Source of the DNA: Solirubrobacteraceae bacterium
GTDB lineage: Bacteria; Actinomycetota; Thermoleophilia; Solirubrobacterales; Solirubrobacteraceae
Length of the DNA stretch: 64,000 nt
Direction: 5' to 3'
Assembly (NCBI GenBank): GCA_029263125.1
Contig: JAJCYD010000035.1
Span: 62,001 to 126,000, forward strand
Part shown: one piece after another, positions 46,044 through 55,805 of the stretch
Numbering within the stretch: the first letter of the stretch is position 1
How the letters are laid out: each line of letters begins with the position of its first letter
Notes under the pieces: generated by a model
The model's database searches: none
The model's input: the letters and a program-made list of their open reading frames with translations, nothing else
What the model was told of the DNA's origin: nothing
Translations under genes and position numbers: made by a program

Positions 46044-47162
46044 GTGCCCAAGGTCCTGCACGTCTTCGAGCCGTCCGACGGGGGAGTGGCCGAGCACGTG
46101 CGCCTGCAGGCGCACGGCGCGGGCGAGCTGGGCTGGCAGGTGGCGTGCGTCGGCCCGGAGTCCGGCGAGTCCGTCGACGCGATCGCGGCGGCGGGCACGG
46201 AGCTGTCGCGACTGCCGTTCGGACCCGGCCTCGGCCGGCCCGTGCGGGATCTGCGCCTCGTCGGGCCGCTCGTGCGGATCATGCGCGCCAGCCGCGCCGA
46301 CCTCGTCCACACGCACAGCACGAAGGCGGGCATCGCCGGCCGCCTCGCGGCGCGGGTGACCGGGCTGCCGGTCGTCCATTCGCCCCACGCCTGGCCGTAC
46401 ACGGGGCCGATCGGCCGTCCCCGGCGAGTGTTCGCGATCGGCGTCGAGCGCGCGCTGAATCCGCTCACGACCGACGTGATCTGCGTGTCCGAGCACGAGC
46501 GGCGGGCGGCGCGCCACGCCGGGTTCGCGCCCGAACGCGTGCATCTCGTGCGCAACGGCTGCCCACCCTGCGGTCCGGCTGAGCCCGCCGCCGAGCTCGG
46601 CGCGCTCGGGGCCGGAGCCGCGGGGCTCGTCGTCACGTCGCTGTCGTCGTTTCGGCCGTTCAAGCGCGTCGACGTGTTCATCGACGCCGCCGCGCGCATC
46701 CTTGCGGCGGCGCCCGGCGCACGCGTGGCCGTCGTCGGCACCGGTCCACTGGAGGCCGAGCTCGCGACGCAGGCGCGTCGGCTTGGCCTGCTCGGCGACT
46801 CGCGCTTTGCGTTCGTGGCGTTCGCGCCACCCGCGGAGCGCTACCTGCACGCCAGCGACGTGCTGGTGAACTCGTCGGACTCCGAGAGCCTCTCCGTCGG
46901 GCTGCTGGAGGCGCTCGCGTGCGGCGTGCCCCAGGTCGCCACCGATGTCGGCGGCAGCGGCGAGGCGGTCACGCGCGAGACCGGCGCGCTCGTGCCCCCC
47001 GGAGACCCCGCGGCGCTGGCGGCACAGGTCGTCGAGCTGCTCGCCGACGCGCCCCGCCGCGCGGCGATGGCCGAGGCGTCGCGGGACCGCCACCGCAGGC
47101 TTTTCGGCGTCGAGCGGATGGTGGCCGAGACCGTCGACGTCTACGCCGGCGTGCTGGGATGA
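46044..47162 (+). CDS. GT4-family glycosyltransferase
   Basis: A 372-residue GT-B glycosyltransferase (GTG start). N-terminal: VLHVFEPSDGGVAEHVRLQA, DLVHTHSTKAGIAGRLAARV; the Rossmann linker has VICVSEHERRAAR. The C-terminal GT4 domain: FRPFKRVDVFIDAAARIL, VAVVGTGPLEAELA, VLVNSSDSESLSVGLLEALA (E-x7-E motif) and CGVPQVATDVGGSGEAV. Its stop overlaps the flippase start (ATGA), coupling the two. Confidence 0.9.
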   Translation: MPKVLHVFEPSDGGVAEHVRLQAHGAGELGWQVACVGPESGESVDAIAAAGTELSRLPFGPGLGRPVRDLRLVGPLVRIMRASRADLVHTHSTKAGIAGRLAARVTGLPVVHSPHAWPYTGPIGRPRRVFAIGVERALNPLTTDVICVSEHERRAARHAGFAPERVHLVRNGCPPCGPAEPAAELGALGAGAAGLVVTSLSSFRPFKRVDVFIDAAARILAAAPGARVAVVGTGPLEAELATQARRLGLLGDSRFAFVAFAPPAERYLHASDVLVNSSDSESLSVGLLEALACGVPQVATDVGGSGEAVTRETGALVPPGDPAALAAQVVELLADAPRRAAMAEASRDRHRRLFGVERMVAETVDVYAGVLG

Positions 47163-48607
47163 GCAGCTCGGGGGCGCGGCTGCTGCGCAGCGCGGCGCTG
47201 CGGATCGGGCCCGAGATCCTGACGCGACTGGCAGGCTTCGTCCTGCTCATCGCGCTGGCGCGCACGCTCGGGCCGACCGAGCTCGGCGAGTACGCGATCG
47301 CGGTCGCGTTCGCCATGATCCTGTGGTCGGTCGCCGGGCTCGGGATCGACCGCCTGGCGATGCGCGAGGTCGCCCGCGACGCGCAGGCGGCCCGCACGCT
47401 CGTCTGGGACATGAGCGCGCTGAAGGCGCTGTTCGCGGTGAGCGGGACGGCGCTGTTCGTCGGGGGGATCTGGCTGGCGGGGATGTCCGATCGCATCCAG
47501 CTGCTCGTCGTGCTGGCGGGGATGCGCGTCACCGTGTCGCTCGTGACGGTGAGCGTCTTCAGCGTCTTCCAGGGGCTGGAGCGGATGGAGCTGTACGCGC
47601 GGCTGATCATCCCGATCCGCCTCGGCGTGATCGCCTCTCAGCTGCTGGCCCTCGCGCTGGGCGGTCACGCGGTAGCCGTGATCGCGGCCGAGCTCGCGGC
47701 GGAGCTCGTGGCGCTGCCGTGCGCCTATCTCGTCCTGCGGCGCGCCATCGCACCGCTGCCTGTCCGCGTCGCGCCGCGAGGATGGCCGCGGCTCGTGCGC
47801 CAGACGGCGCCGTTCGGGCTGCAGGAATCGCTCGGTGTGCTCGTGTTCCGGATCGACGCGATCCTGCTTGGCATCCTCGCGACGAGCGCCGCCGTCGGGA
47901 TCTACAGCGCGGGCTACCGCCTGCTGGAGGCGGTCCTGTTCGTCGTGTACGCGCTGGCGGCGGCCGCGCTGCCGTTGTTCGCGACGCTGCAGCGCGGCGG
48001 GTCACCGTCGCTGGAGCGCGCGCTCGGGCTGTCGCTGCGGGTCGGCATCATGCTCACGACGCCGGTGGCGGTGGCGCTGTGGCTCCTGGCCGGACCCCTC
48101 GTCGACGCACTCTTCGGGCCGGCATACGCCGGCACGGCCGGCGTCCTGCCGTGGCTGGGGTTCGCGCTCGTCGCGATCGCCGCCGGCCACATCGCCGGGA
48201 CGCTCGTGGTCGTCCGCCTGCCCGGGCGCGTGGCGGTCGCCCTGACCGCGAGCGCGCTGGCGTTCAACGTCTCACTGAACATCGTGCTCATCTCGCTGTA
48301 CGAGGCGCGTGGGGCGGCGGCGGCGACGCTCGCCACCGAGGTCGCGGTGGCGATCGCCGCCGTCCTGCTCGCGCGGCCGCTGATCGGCCGCCTGGCGCTT
48401 ATCCCGGTCGTGCGTGGATCGCTCGTCGCCGGCGCGCTCATGGCGGCGGTCACGGCGCTGCTGGCCGACCACCTCCTGCCGGCACTCCTCGCCGGGGCGG
48501 CGACGTACGCCGTCGCGCTCGCGGTGGTCGAGCGCAGCGCGCTGCGCGGCGCGGGCGCGCTGCTGCGCGAGGCGATGTCGCCGAGCGTCGCACGCGGGCC
48601 GCTGTGA
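47159..48607 (+). CDS. Wzx-like polysaccharide flippase
   Basis: A 482-residue polytopic protein of the MOP/MATE fold with about 12-14 membrane helices. The N-terminal ILTRLAGFVLLIALARTLGP and ELGEYAIAVAFAMIL segment is the usual Wzx opening. Later GLQESLGVLVFRIDAILLGI and AAVGIYSAGYRLLEAVLFV are conserved in O-antigen flippases. Moves lipid-linked oligosaccharide units across the membrane to the polymerase. Coupled to the upstream GT by start-stop overlap. Confidence 0.9.
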   Translation: MSSSGARLLRSAALRIGPEILTRLAGFVLLIALARTLGPTELGEYAIAVAFAMILWSVAGLGIDRLAMREVARDAQAARTLVWDMSALKALFAVSGTALFVGGIWLAGMSDRIQLLVVLAGMRVTVSLVTVSVFSVFQGLERMELYARLIIPIRLGVIASQLLALALGGHAVAVIAAELAAELVALPCAYLVLRRAIAPLPVRVAPRGWPRLVRQTAPFGLQESLGVLVFRIDAILLGILATSAAVGIYSAGYRLLEAVLFVVYALAAAALPLFATLQRGGSPSLERALGLSLRVGIMLTTPVAVALWLLAGPLVDALFGPAYAGTAGVLPWLGFALVAIAAGHIAGTLVVVRLPGRVAVALTASALAFNVSLNIVLISLYEARGAAAATLATEVAVAIAAVLLARPLIGRLALIPVVRGSLVAGALMAAVTALLADHLLPALLAGAATYAVALAVVERSALRGAGALLREAMSPSVARGPL

Positions 48608-48614
48608 GCCCGCG

Positions 48615-49571
48615 TCAGGGCAGCTCGTGCAGCCAGGCCGGCGCGAGCGGGCGCGCGCCGGCCGCCTCGCGGCCGCGGGCCGACGGCGCCCCCGGCTCGA
48701 CGAGCGCGAGCGCCGCGCGCACGAGACCCCCGGGCACGTCGCCGTGACGGGCTCCGCCGAGGTAGGTCCGCGCCGCGGCGATGCGCTTGCCGCCGCGCCG
48801 CTGCGACCCCGCCGTCCAGCGGGCGAGCCACGGGATGTCGATCTGCGCGCCCGACGCGCGGTGCTTGGCGGCGAGCGCCTCGCCCTCGGCGATGACGACG
48901 TGCCCGGCGATGACGCTCAGACCCTCACCGCGGCGCACGAAGGCGACGAGCGGGTCGGTGACCGCGGCCGCCGGCCGGTGGGCCAGGCGCAGCCATAGGT
49001 CCCAGTCGGAGATGACGGTGAACGCCCCGTCGAAGCCCCCCGCGGCACGCACGAGCTCCGTGCGCGCCAGGACGCTGGAGCCGCCGCCGGGCACGCAGTT
49101 GCGCCGGCGCAGCAGCGCGACGAGCTCATCGGGCGGGGGGGCGGGCTCGATGTCCTGCGGGCGCATGTGCTCGTCGACGACGAGCGCCGCCCCATACGTC
49201 CAGTCGGCTCCAGCCGTCGAGGCGGCGTCGAGCTGGGTGCGCAGCTTGTGGGGGGCCCAGAGATCGTCGTGGTCGAGGAACGCGACCCAATCTCCGCGCG
49301 CGTGCGCCAGCGCGTGGTTGCGCGCGGCGGCCTGGCGGCGCGGCCGTTCGTGACGCACGACCCGCAGACGGGGCTCGTCCGCGAACGCCGCGCCGAGTTG
49401 TCGCGCCAGGGGGACGTCCGAGCCGTCGTCGACGACGATGACTTCGACCGTGACGTCGCGCTGCGCGAGCGCGGCGGCCACCGATCGCCGCACGTCGGGC
49501 CAGCCGTCACGGCACGGAACGAGGACGCTGACCTCGGGGACGGCGTGTCCGGTGGGGACGCGGGGCGGCAT
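48615..49571 (-). CDS. GT2-family glycosyltransferase
   Basis: A 318-residue GT-A inverting transferase: VSVLVPCRDGWPDVRRSVAA, TVEVIVVDDGSDVPLARQL, AARNHALAHARGDWVAFLDH (the DxD, HDD in LDHDDLWAP). FTVISDWDLWLRLAHRPAAA carries the acceptor/catalytic region. Cytoplasmic. On the opposite strand from the preceding genes, its stop is 7 bp from that of the flippase. Confidence 0.88.
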   Translation of the reverse strand: MPPRVPTGHAVPEVSVLVPCRDGWPDVRRSVAAALAQRDVTVEVIVVDDGSDVPLARQLGAAFADEPRLRVVRHERPRRQAAARNHALAHARGDWVAFLDHDDLWAPHKLRTQLDAASTAGADWTYGAALVVDEHMRPQDIEPAPPPDELVALLRRRNCVPGGGSSVLARTELVRAAGGFDGAFTVISDWDLWLRLAHRPAAAVTDPLVAFVRRGEGLSVIAGHVVIAEGEALAAKHRASGAQIDIPWLARWTAGSQRRGGKRIAAARTYLGGARHGDVPGGLVRAALALVEPGAPSARGREAAGARPLAPAWLHELP

Positions 49572-49639
49572 CGCACCGCAAGGGTACGGGTCAACCCTCG
49601 CACGCCAGGCCTGTCACCCGGTATAGCTTGCGCCGTGCG

Positions 49640-50422
49640 GTGCGTGAGGGATTGACCTTGACGGGGACTTGGCGGGCGGCTCTGGGCGCAGCGGGCGTCG
49701 CCTGTGTCGCGGCGCTGGCGAGCGGCTGCGCGACAGAGGAGAAACCCACGGCGAGGACGCTCGCCGTGCCCAAGGCGCGTGAGACGCCGCTGACCGCGGT
49801 GCGCGATCTGCGCGTGATCGTCAAGGCGCGCAGTTGCGAACGCATGGCCGACCGCTGGCACAGCGCCAACGGCCCGCTGGACGACGGCACGTGCTTCTAC
49901 CTGTTCCGGCGGCTGGGCACGTTGCACGCGCCGGTCATCTCGGCCCGCGGGACCGGCTTGGCGGTGAGCTTCGCCGCACCCGGGGGGTCCGGGCGCCGCA
50001 GCGTCGTGATGGCGCTCGACACGTCGCGCACATGGCGGGTGCTCATGGTGCTCGACATCGATCGCGGCCCGATTCCCGACCCGGCCGAGGTCGATCGCCG
50101 CGCGCGCGCCACGCTCGATGCGATCGTCGACAACAGCTGCCCCCGCGTCGTCGCGCTCGCACACCGCGATATCGGGATCGCTGCCGCCGGCTCACCCGAG
50201 CAACGCTGCCAGCAGGTGCTGACCAGCGACCTCGCGCTGGCCCTCTCGGTGCGGCCGGAGTACCGGCTGCAACCGCGGGGACGCGGCCGCAACTTCACGA
50301 TCTACGCGCTCGACCTCGGCGAGAGCGGCTACTTCACGGTGCTGATGGCGCGCACACCGCTCAGGCGCGTCCCGGGTCGCCCGGTCGTGCAGCGCTTCAC
50401 GACAGCCGTCCGAGCTCGCTGA
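49640..50422 (+). CDS. Putative lipoprotein of unknown function
   Basis: About 260 residues. Signal segment ends in a lipobox (LASGC), followed by a mature part with a PTART linker and a mixed alpha/beta domain. Cys residues (CERMAD, GTCFYLF, SCPRVVALAH, QRCQQV) may form disulfides. Two copies of a similar strand pattern (VSFAAPGGSGRRSVVMALDT; NFTIYALDLGESGYFTVLMA) hint at an internal duplication. Several starts are possible (TTG 49628, GTG 49640, TTG 49658); the GTG is taken. Function unknown. Confidence 0.6.
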   Translation: MREGLTLTGTWRAALGAAGVACVAALASGCATEEKPTARTLAVPKARETPLTAVRDLRVIVKARSCERMADRWHSANGPLDDGTCFYLFRRLGTLHAPVISARGTGLAVSFAAPGGSGRRSVVMALDTSRTWRVLMVLDIDRGPIPDPAEVDRRARATLDAIVDNSCPRVVALAHRDIGIAAAGSPEQRCQQVLTSDLALALSVRPEYRLQPRGRGRNFTIYALDLGESGYFTVLMARTPLRRVPGRPVVQRFTTAVRAR

Positions 50423-50442
50423 GCGGGTGCGTCCCCTCGGCC

Positions 50443-51900
50443 TCATGGCTTGGCGCGAGCGTGCCGGACTAGCGCGGGCACGGTCAGCAGCAGGATCTTC
50501 AGGTCCAGCCAGAAGCTCCAGTTCTCGATGTAGTCGTTGTCCCAAGCGACCCGGTCGGGCAGCGAGCTCTCGCCACGCAGGTCCTTGATCTGCGCCCAGC
50601 CAGTCAGCCCCGAACGCACGCGGTGGCGATCGCCGTAGCGATAGATGCGCTCCGAGAGCAGGCGCGCGTAGGCGACCCGCTCGGGGCGCGGCCCGATGAG
50701 CGCCATGTCGCCGCGCACGATGTTGAACAGCTGCGGCAGCTCGTCCAGCGACCAGCGACGCAGCCTGATTCCCACCGGCGTCGAGCGGTCTGGCCCCGGC
50801 GCGCCGCCTTCGGTCCCGAGCGTCGCGGCGAGCCAGTGGGTGTCGACGTGGCCATCGACCTCGGGGTCACCGTGCATCGTACGGAACTTCAGCAGCTCGA
50901 ACTCGTGTCCGTCGAGGCCGACGCGCGGCTGGCGGAACAGCACGGGCCCCGGGCCCGAGCGGCGCACGGCGATCGCGATCGCCAACAGCAGCGGGCTCAG
51001 GACGACGAGCGCCGCGGCGGCGACGATCCGCTCGAGCGCGTACTTGCAGGCGATGGCGACGCCGCCCGGGCGGGCGTGGCGCTGGGACAGCAGCGCGTAT
51101 CCACCGAGACGCTCGACGTGGACACGGGTGGTGAGATCCTCGAAGAGGCGCGGCACGATCAGCACCTCGACGCCGCGACGGGCGAGGGCGCGCACGGTCC
51201 CGGCGATCTCGTGATCGCGGCGGTTGGGAAACGCGACGATCACGCAGTCGACCGAATGCGCCTCGAGGATCGCCGTGAGGTCGTCGACACCGCCGAGGCG
51301 GGGGAGGGCGAGCGCGTCGTCGCCCTCGGGCGGCTCGTCGTCGACGAAGCCGATCGGCATGAGACCAAGCGACGGCATCGCCTGCAGGCGGCGCGCAATC
51401 GTCTGACCGACGTCGCCCGCTCCGACGATCAGCGTCCGCGAGCCGATCACCTCGCCGGCCCGTAGGCGGCGCAGGGCGAGCAGGCCGCCGATGTGCGCCG
51501 AGACCAGGTAGGTCGCCGTGAAGAGCCACAGACGGACGATGCGCGAGGCCAGGTCGGGCTCGGCGCCCAACGCGGTGCGCAGGGAGAGCGTGGCCATCGC
51601 CGCGACCGCGGTCACGGCGATGATGGTGGCGATGAGGTCCAGGCCGCCGCGGCGCTGACGCCAGCCATACAGCCCGCGCGTGGACAGGCCGGCCATGACG
51701 GCGCAGGCGTACGCGGCCGACCACCCCAGCGGGACGTGGCCGAAGCTGCTGGGCAGGGTGCGCTCGAGCGTGATAGCGGCGAGGACCGCAATCACGTCGA
51801 GAGCGGCCAGCATGCCGCCTGCCGACCACCGGCTGCGCCAGGTCGGCTCGGCGTTCACCCCTGATCGATCGTCGGCTCTGCGCACGACGCTGATGCCCAT
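50443..51900 (-). CDS. Polyprenyl-phosphate sugar-1-phosphate transferase (WbaP/EpsL type)
   Basis: A 485-residue initiating transferase. Membrane helices occupy the first about 130 residues, a CoA-binding-like Rossmann region (LIVGAGDVGQTIARRLQAMP) the next part, and the C-terminal bacterial sugar transferase domain the end. The signatures there are KYALERIVAAAALVVLSPLL, VGLDGHEFELLKFRTMHGD, SLDELPQLFNIVRGDMALIG and GPRPE, plus GLTGWAQI. It adds the first sugar-1-phosphate to undecaprenyl phosphate, starting synthesis of the polysaccharide encoded by the preceding genes. Confidence 0.92.
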   Translation of the reverse strand: MGISVVRRADDRSGVNAEPTWRSRWSAGGMLAALDVIAVLAAITLERTLPSSFGHVPLGWSAAYACAVMAGLSTRGLYGWRQRRGGLDLIATIIAVTAVAAMATLSLRTALGAEPDLASRIVRLWLFTATYLVSAHIGGLLALRRLRAGEVIGSRTLIVGAGDVGQTIARRLQAMPSLGLMPIGFVDDEPPEGDDALALPRLGGVDDLTAILEAHSVDCVIVAFPNRRDHEIAGTVRALARRGVEVLIVPRLFEDLTTRVHVERLGGYALLSQRHARPGGVAIACKYALERIVAAAALVVLSPLLLAIAIAVRRSGPGPVLFRQPRVGLDGHEFELLKFRTMHGDPEVDGHVDTHWLAATLGTEGGAPGPDRSTPVGIRLRRWSLDELPQLFNIVRGDMALIGPRPERVAYARLLSERIYRYGDRHRVRSGLTGWAQIKDLRGESSLPDRVAWDNDYIENWSFWLDLKILLLTVPALVRHARAKP

Positions 51901-51934
51901 GGTGAACGCTCGGTTGTCGACCGCCGGTCCGCGA

Positions 51935-52303
51935 TCAGGCCGGGCGGCGTGCGACCTGGCGCACGCTCATGCCGACCAGCACCAGCACCAGCCCGCCGCC
52001 GACGAGCGCCAGCAGGTCGAGTCCGGTGAACGGCAGGGCGGCCGAGTCCTTCGAATCCAGGACGACATTCGCCGGTGCGACGGCACTTGCGGCCTCGACC
52101 CCGGCCTGGTCGGCCGCAACCGTTGGCCCAGGCAAGCCCTGGCCCGAGACCACGACTCCTTGTCCCCCATACGCGTCCTGTGACGCACCGGCCCGCAAAT
52201 CGGCCGATGCCGGGGAGGCGAGAGACAGCAGCACTGCCATCGTGGCTACGACTGCGAAAGACTTGGTGATCATCCGTTCGCGCATTCCGTCCCTGACTTT
52301 CAT
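51935..52303 (-). CDS. Small exported protein with LPFTG sortase-type tail
   Basis: A 122-residue protein: signal peptide (about 1-35, ending ASA), a short Gly/Ser/Gln-rich mature part, then LPFTG, a hydrophobic stretch (LDLLALVGGGLVLVLVGMSV) and a basic end (RQVARRPA), i.e. a complete cell-wall sorting signal. It should be anchored to the wall by a sortase, none of which is seen in this window. ATGs at 52303, 52285 and 52273 are possible; 52285 has the better AGGGA ribosome site. It lies 35 bp from the sugar transferase. The 52304-52550 stretch upstream shows no gene. Confidence 0.72.
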   Translation of the reverse strand: MKVRDGMRERMITKSFAVVATMAVLLSLASPASADLRAGASQDAYGGQGVVVSGQGLPGPTVAADQAGVEAASAVAPANVVLDSKDSAALPFTGLDLLALVGGGLVLVLVGMSVRQVARRPA

Positions 52304-52550
52304 TACTCGATTGACAGCGACCGCTGCCGCTGCCCCCTGGCCTCGACTTCAGGCCCGCCCAAAGACTCCATTTTCAGGTGGCGCGAGTATAAGGCCACGT
52401 TCGGGGAAAAGATAGGGCCCGATGAGTACCCGTTCGGCGTGGCGCGAAACAGCGGATACGGCTGCTTGACGATCCCCCGGATGTCCGATCGCCGCATCCC
52501 TGGCGCTGCGCGCAGCGTCGCTCGATCGGGATCGTGAACGGCATCCCGCA

Positions 52551-53078
52551 TCAGCTCGAGTCGCGTGTTCGCCCGTTGCAGGTTGAAGGCGCCCACAGGC
52601 CGGCCTGCTCGTCGCGGGCGCGGCTCGCGAGCACTTGAAGACGAGTCGCGTAGCGGACGTTCGGCGGGATCGTCAGCGGCACCGCGAAGCCCTCGTCCAC
52701 GAGCAGTTCGTTGAAGGAGCGCCCGTCGGGCAGCGACAGATAGATCAGGGTGCGCCCGTACCGGTCGCGCGGCTCCACGTCGCGCTGGATCCGCACACGC
52801 AGTCCGGCTCTCAGGGTGCTCTTGGCGAACTCCCACGCCTCGGCGCCGAAGCACTCGCGGCGGCCGGAGACCTCCGGGGTGTCGACGCCGATCAGGCGGC
52901 TCGTGCCCGCCGAGCGCAGCACCACCGTGTCGCCGTCCACCACGCGCACCACGGTGTCGGTGGTCGCCGGCATGCGCGCAACGCTCGGCGTCGGGTCGGT
53001 CGCGGCGCCGGGCCTGATGCTGGCGACGATCGCCACGCCGAGCAGCAGCAGCGTGAGAAAGGCGTAGCGCTTGGGCAC
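52551..53078 (-). CDS. Thermonuclease (staphylococcal nuclease family), exported
   Basis: A 175-residue protein with a signal/anchor segment (AFLTLLLLGVAIVASI) and the SNase fold: TVVRVVDGDTVVLRSAGTSR (first Asp), RLIGVDTPEVSGRRECFGAE (Asp and catalytic Glu), RDRYGRTLIYLSL (catalytic Arg), and GFAVPL. A calcium-dependent extracellular nuclease of DNA/RNA is expected. A GTG start at 53078 is preferred; an upstream frame would make an N-terminus without signal logic. A decayed 3' copy occurs at 37262-37384. Confidence 0.88.
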   Translation of the reverse strand: MPKRYAFLTLLLLGVAIVASIRPGAATDPTPSVARMPATTDTVVRVVDGDTVVLRSAGTSRLIGVDTPEVSGRRECFGAEAWEFAKSTLRAGLRVRIQRDVEPRDRYGRTLIYLSLPDGRSFNELLVDEGFAVPLTIPPNVRYATRLQVLASRARDEQAGLWAPSTCNGRTRDSS

Positions 53079-53213
53079 CGCCACGACGCTACGCCGGTGC
53101 GCCGCAACAGTGTCGCGCCGTCGCAGATTCGGCGCAGCGGCGTGCTCGGTGGGCAACGATCGTCACGATCGCGTGACAGGTCGTTGTGGGCGGTCGGCGG
53201 GTAGCCTGCGGCC

Positions 53214-54335
<1,122 letters not shown>

Positions 54336-54364
54336 GACTCCGGCCGCTCCGTAGAATCGAACGC

Positions 54365-55186
54365 ATGTCCCAACCCGACCTCTTCGTCGTGTGCAAGAAC
54401 TGCCAGGCGGAGGTCAGCCCGTACATCACCGAGTGCCCGTACTGCGGAACGCGCCTGCGCAAACGGGCACCGAAGATCGAGCGCCCGGACGCTCCGCCGG
54501 CCAAGCCCCCCAAGCGCTCCCGCCGAGCCGGGACGCGCGGTCGGGCAAAGCAGCGAGGCGGTACGAGCACCCCGCGATCGTCGAGTGCCAAGCCTGGATT
54601 GGGTCGCCTGCGCGGCGGCGAGATCCCCGGCATCCGCGGCGACGAGGACGCAAAGCCCTGGGCGACGATCACGCTCGTCGCGCTGTCCTTCGGCGTCTGG
54701 TTCCTGCTCGTCTTCTACGCCGTGCCAAACCTCGCGCTCAGCGCACTGGACGGCGAGCCGTGGCTGTATCTCAGCGCGCCGCTGCTCAACGACGGCACGG
54801 CCGCGCAGCTCGCCGCGGTCGTCGGGCTCGGCGTCTTCGGATGGCAGCTCGAGCGCCGGCACGGGCCGATCGCCGTCGTCGCGCTGTTTCTGCTGTGCGG
54901 GCCCGCCGCACTGGCGATCGCGGTGTCGATCACCCCCGGCACGCTGGTCTTCGGCAGCCACGGCGCGGCGCTCGGGCTGCTGTGCGCATGGCTGGTCCCG
55001 GCGCTCATCGCGCGGAGCGGTCGCAGCGGCGACGACGACGTCGACCTGCTCGGCGTGCTCGTCATCGCCGTCGTGCTGCTGATGGTGCCGGTGCTCTCGC
55101 AGGGCAGCGCCCTCGTCGGCGTGATCGGCGCCGGCCTCGGCGCGCTCGCAGGCTTGGCGCTCGCAGGCCTGAGGCCCGCACGGTGA
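54365..55186 (+). CDS. Zinc-ribbon, rhomboid-like membrane protein, probably catalytically dead
   Basis: A 273-residue protein. An N-terminal zinc ribbon (VCKNCQAEVSPYITECPYCG) is followed by a basic linker and six-seven membrane helices from residue about 100. The rhomboid-like segment is FGSHGAALGLLCAWL where active enzymes have GxSG; the serine position is a His. No catalytic His (HLxG) is seen in the last helix (ALVGVIGAGLGALAGL). Thus an inactive rhomboid-like family member is likely. Its stop overlaps the next gene's GTG. Confidence 0.65.
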   Translation: MSQPDLFVVCKNCQAEVSPYITECPYCGTRLRKRAPKIERPDAPPAKPPKRSRRAGTRGRAKQRGGTSTPRSSSAKPGLGRLRGGEIPGIRGDEDAKPWATITLVALSFGVWFLLVFYAVPNLALSALDGEPWLYLSAPLLNDGTAAQLAAVVGLGVFGWQLERRHGPIAVVALFLLCGPAALAIAVSITPGTLVFGSHGAALGLLCAWLVPALIARSGRSGDDDVDLLGVLVIAVVLLMVPVLSQGSALVGVIGAGLGALAGLALAGLRPAR

Positions 55187-55533
55187 CCACGGAGGACGCG
55201 TACACCGCCGCCGAGGTGGACGCGGCCGTCCAAGCGCTGTCGGACCCTGACCGCTTCGGGCACGCGCAGGAGATCGTCACCCATGCCGCGCCCGGCCTGC
55301 AGCGCGTGCTCGGCTCGGCCCTGCAGGCCGGCGGCTGGTTCGGCGAGGCGCACGAGGCCCAGCTGCAGCAGGTGGCTCAGACCGACGACGAGACCGAGCG
55401 CATCCGCGCGATCCACGCGCTCGTGGCGGAGGAGACGCGCCTGGCGATGCTCGTCGGCGTCTCCGTCGGCTTCGAGCTGGCCCGCGAGCTCGCTGCTCGC
55501 CGCGACACCAACTCTCAAGGGAGCCAGTCATGA
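55183..55533 (+). CDS. Conserved hypothetical protein
   Basis: A 116-residue helical soluble protein (GTG start overlapping the preceding stop): VDAAVQALSDPDRFGHAQEI, VLGSALQAGGWFGEAHEAQL, VAEETRLAMLVGVSVGFELA. No known domain seen. Coupled (ATGA) to the downstream Lrp-type gene, so the three genes from 54365 form one operon. Confidence 0.6.
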   Translation: MTTEDAYTAAEVDAAVQALSDPDRFGHAQEIVTHAAPGLQRVLGSALQAGGWFGEAHEAQLQQVAQTDDETERIRAIHALVAEETRLAMLVGVSVGFELARELAARRDTNSQGSQS

Positions 55534-55805
55534 CGCACGCGATCGTGCTCGTCGAGGCCGAAGGAGATGTGATGTCCACGCTCGGCGGAACGCTGGCGGA
55601 GGTCGAGGGCGTGCGCGAGGCCTACTCGGTCACCGGCGAGTGGGACTTCATCTGCATCGTGCACGTCGCGCGCCACGAGGACCTCGCGAGCGTCGTCACC
55701 GGGCGGATCTCGACGATGCAGGGCGTCGCGCGAACCCACACGATGGTCGCCTTCGAGGCGTTTTCACGTCACGACCTGGAGGCCATGTTCTCGATCGGCG
55801 AGTAG
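55530..55805 (+). CDS. Lrp/AsnC-type RAM-domain protein without DNA-binding domain
   Basis: A 91-residue protein made only of the Lrp/AsnC ligand-binding (RAM) fold: HAIVLVEAEGDVMSTLGGTL, GVREAYSVTGEWDFICIVHV, VVTGRISTMQGVARTHTMVA. Stand-alone RAM proteins form decamers or octamers and may sense amino acids. Its 3' end overlaps the convergent metallophosphoesterase gene by 37 bp. Confidence 0.87.
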   Translation: MTHAIVLVEAEGDVMSTLGGTLAEVEGVREAYSVTGEWDFICIVHVARHEDLASVVTGRISTMQGVARTHTMVAFEAFSRHDLEAMFSIGE

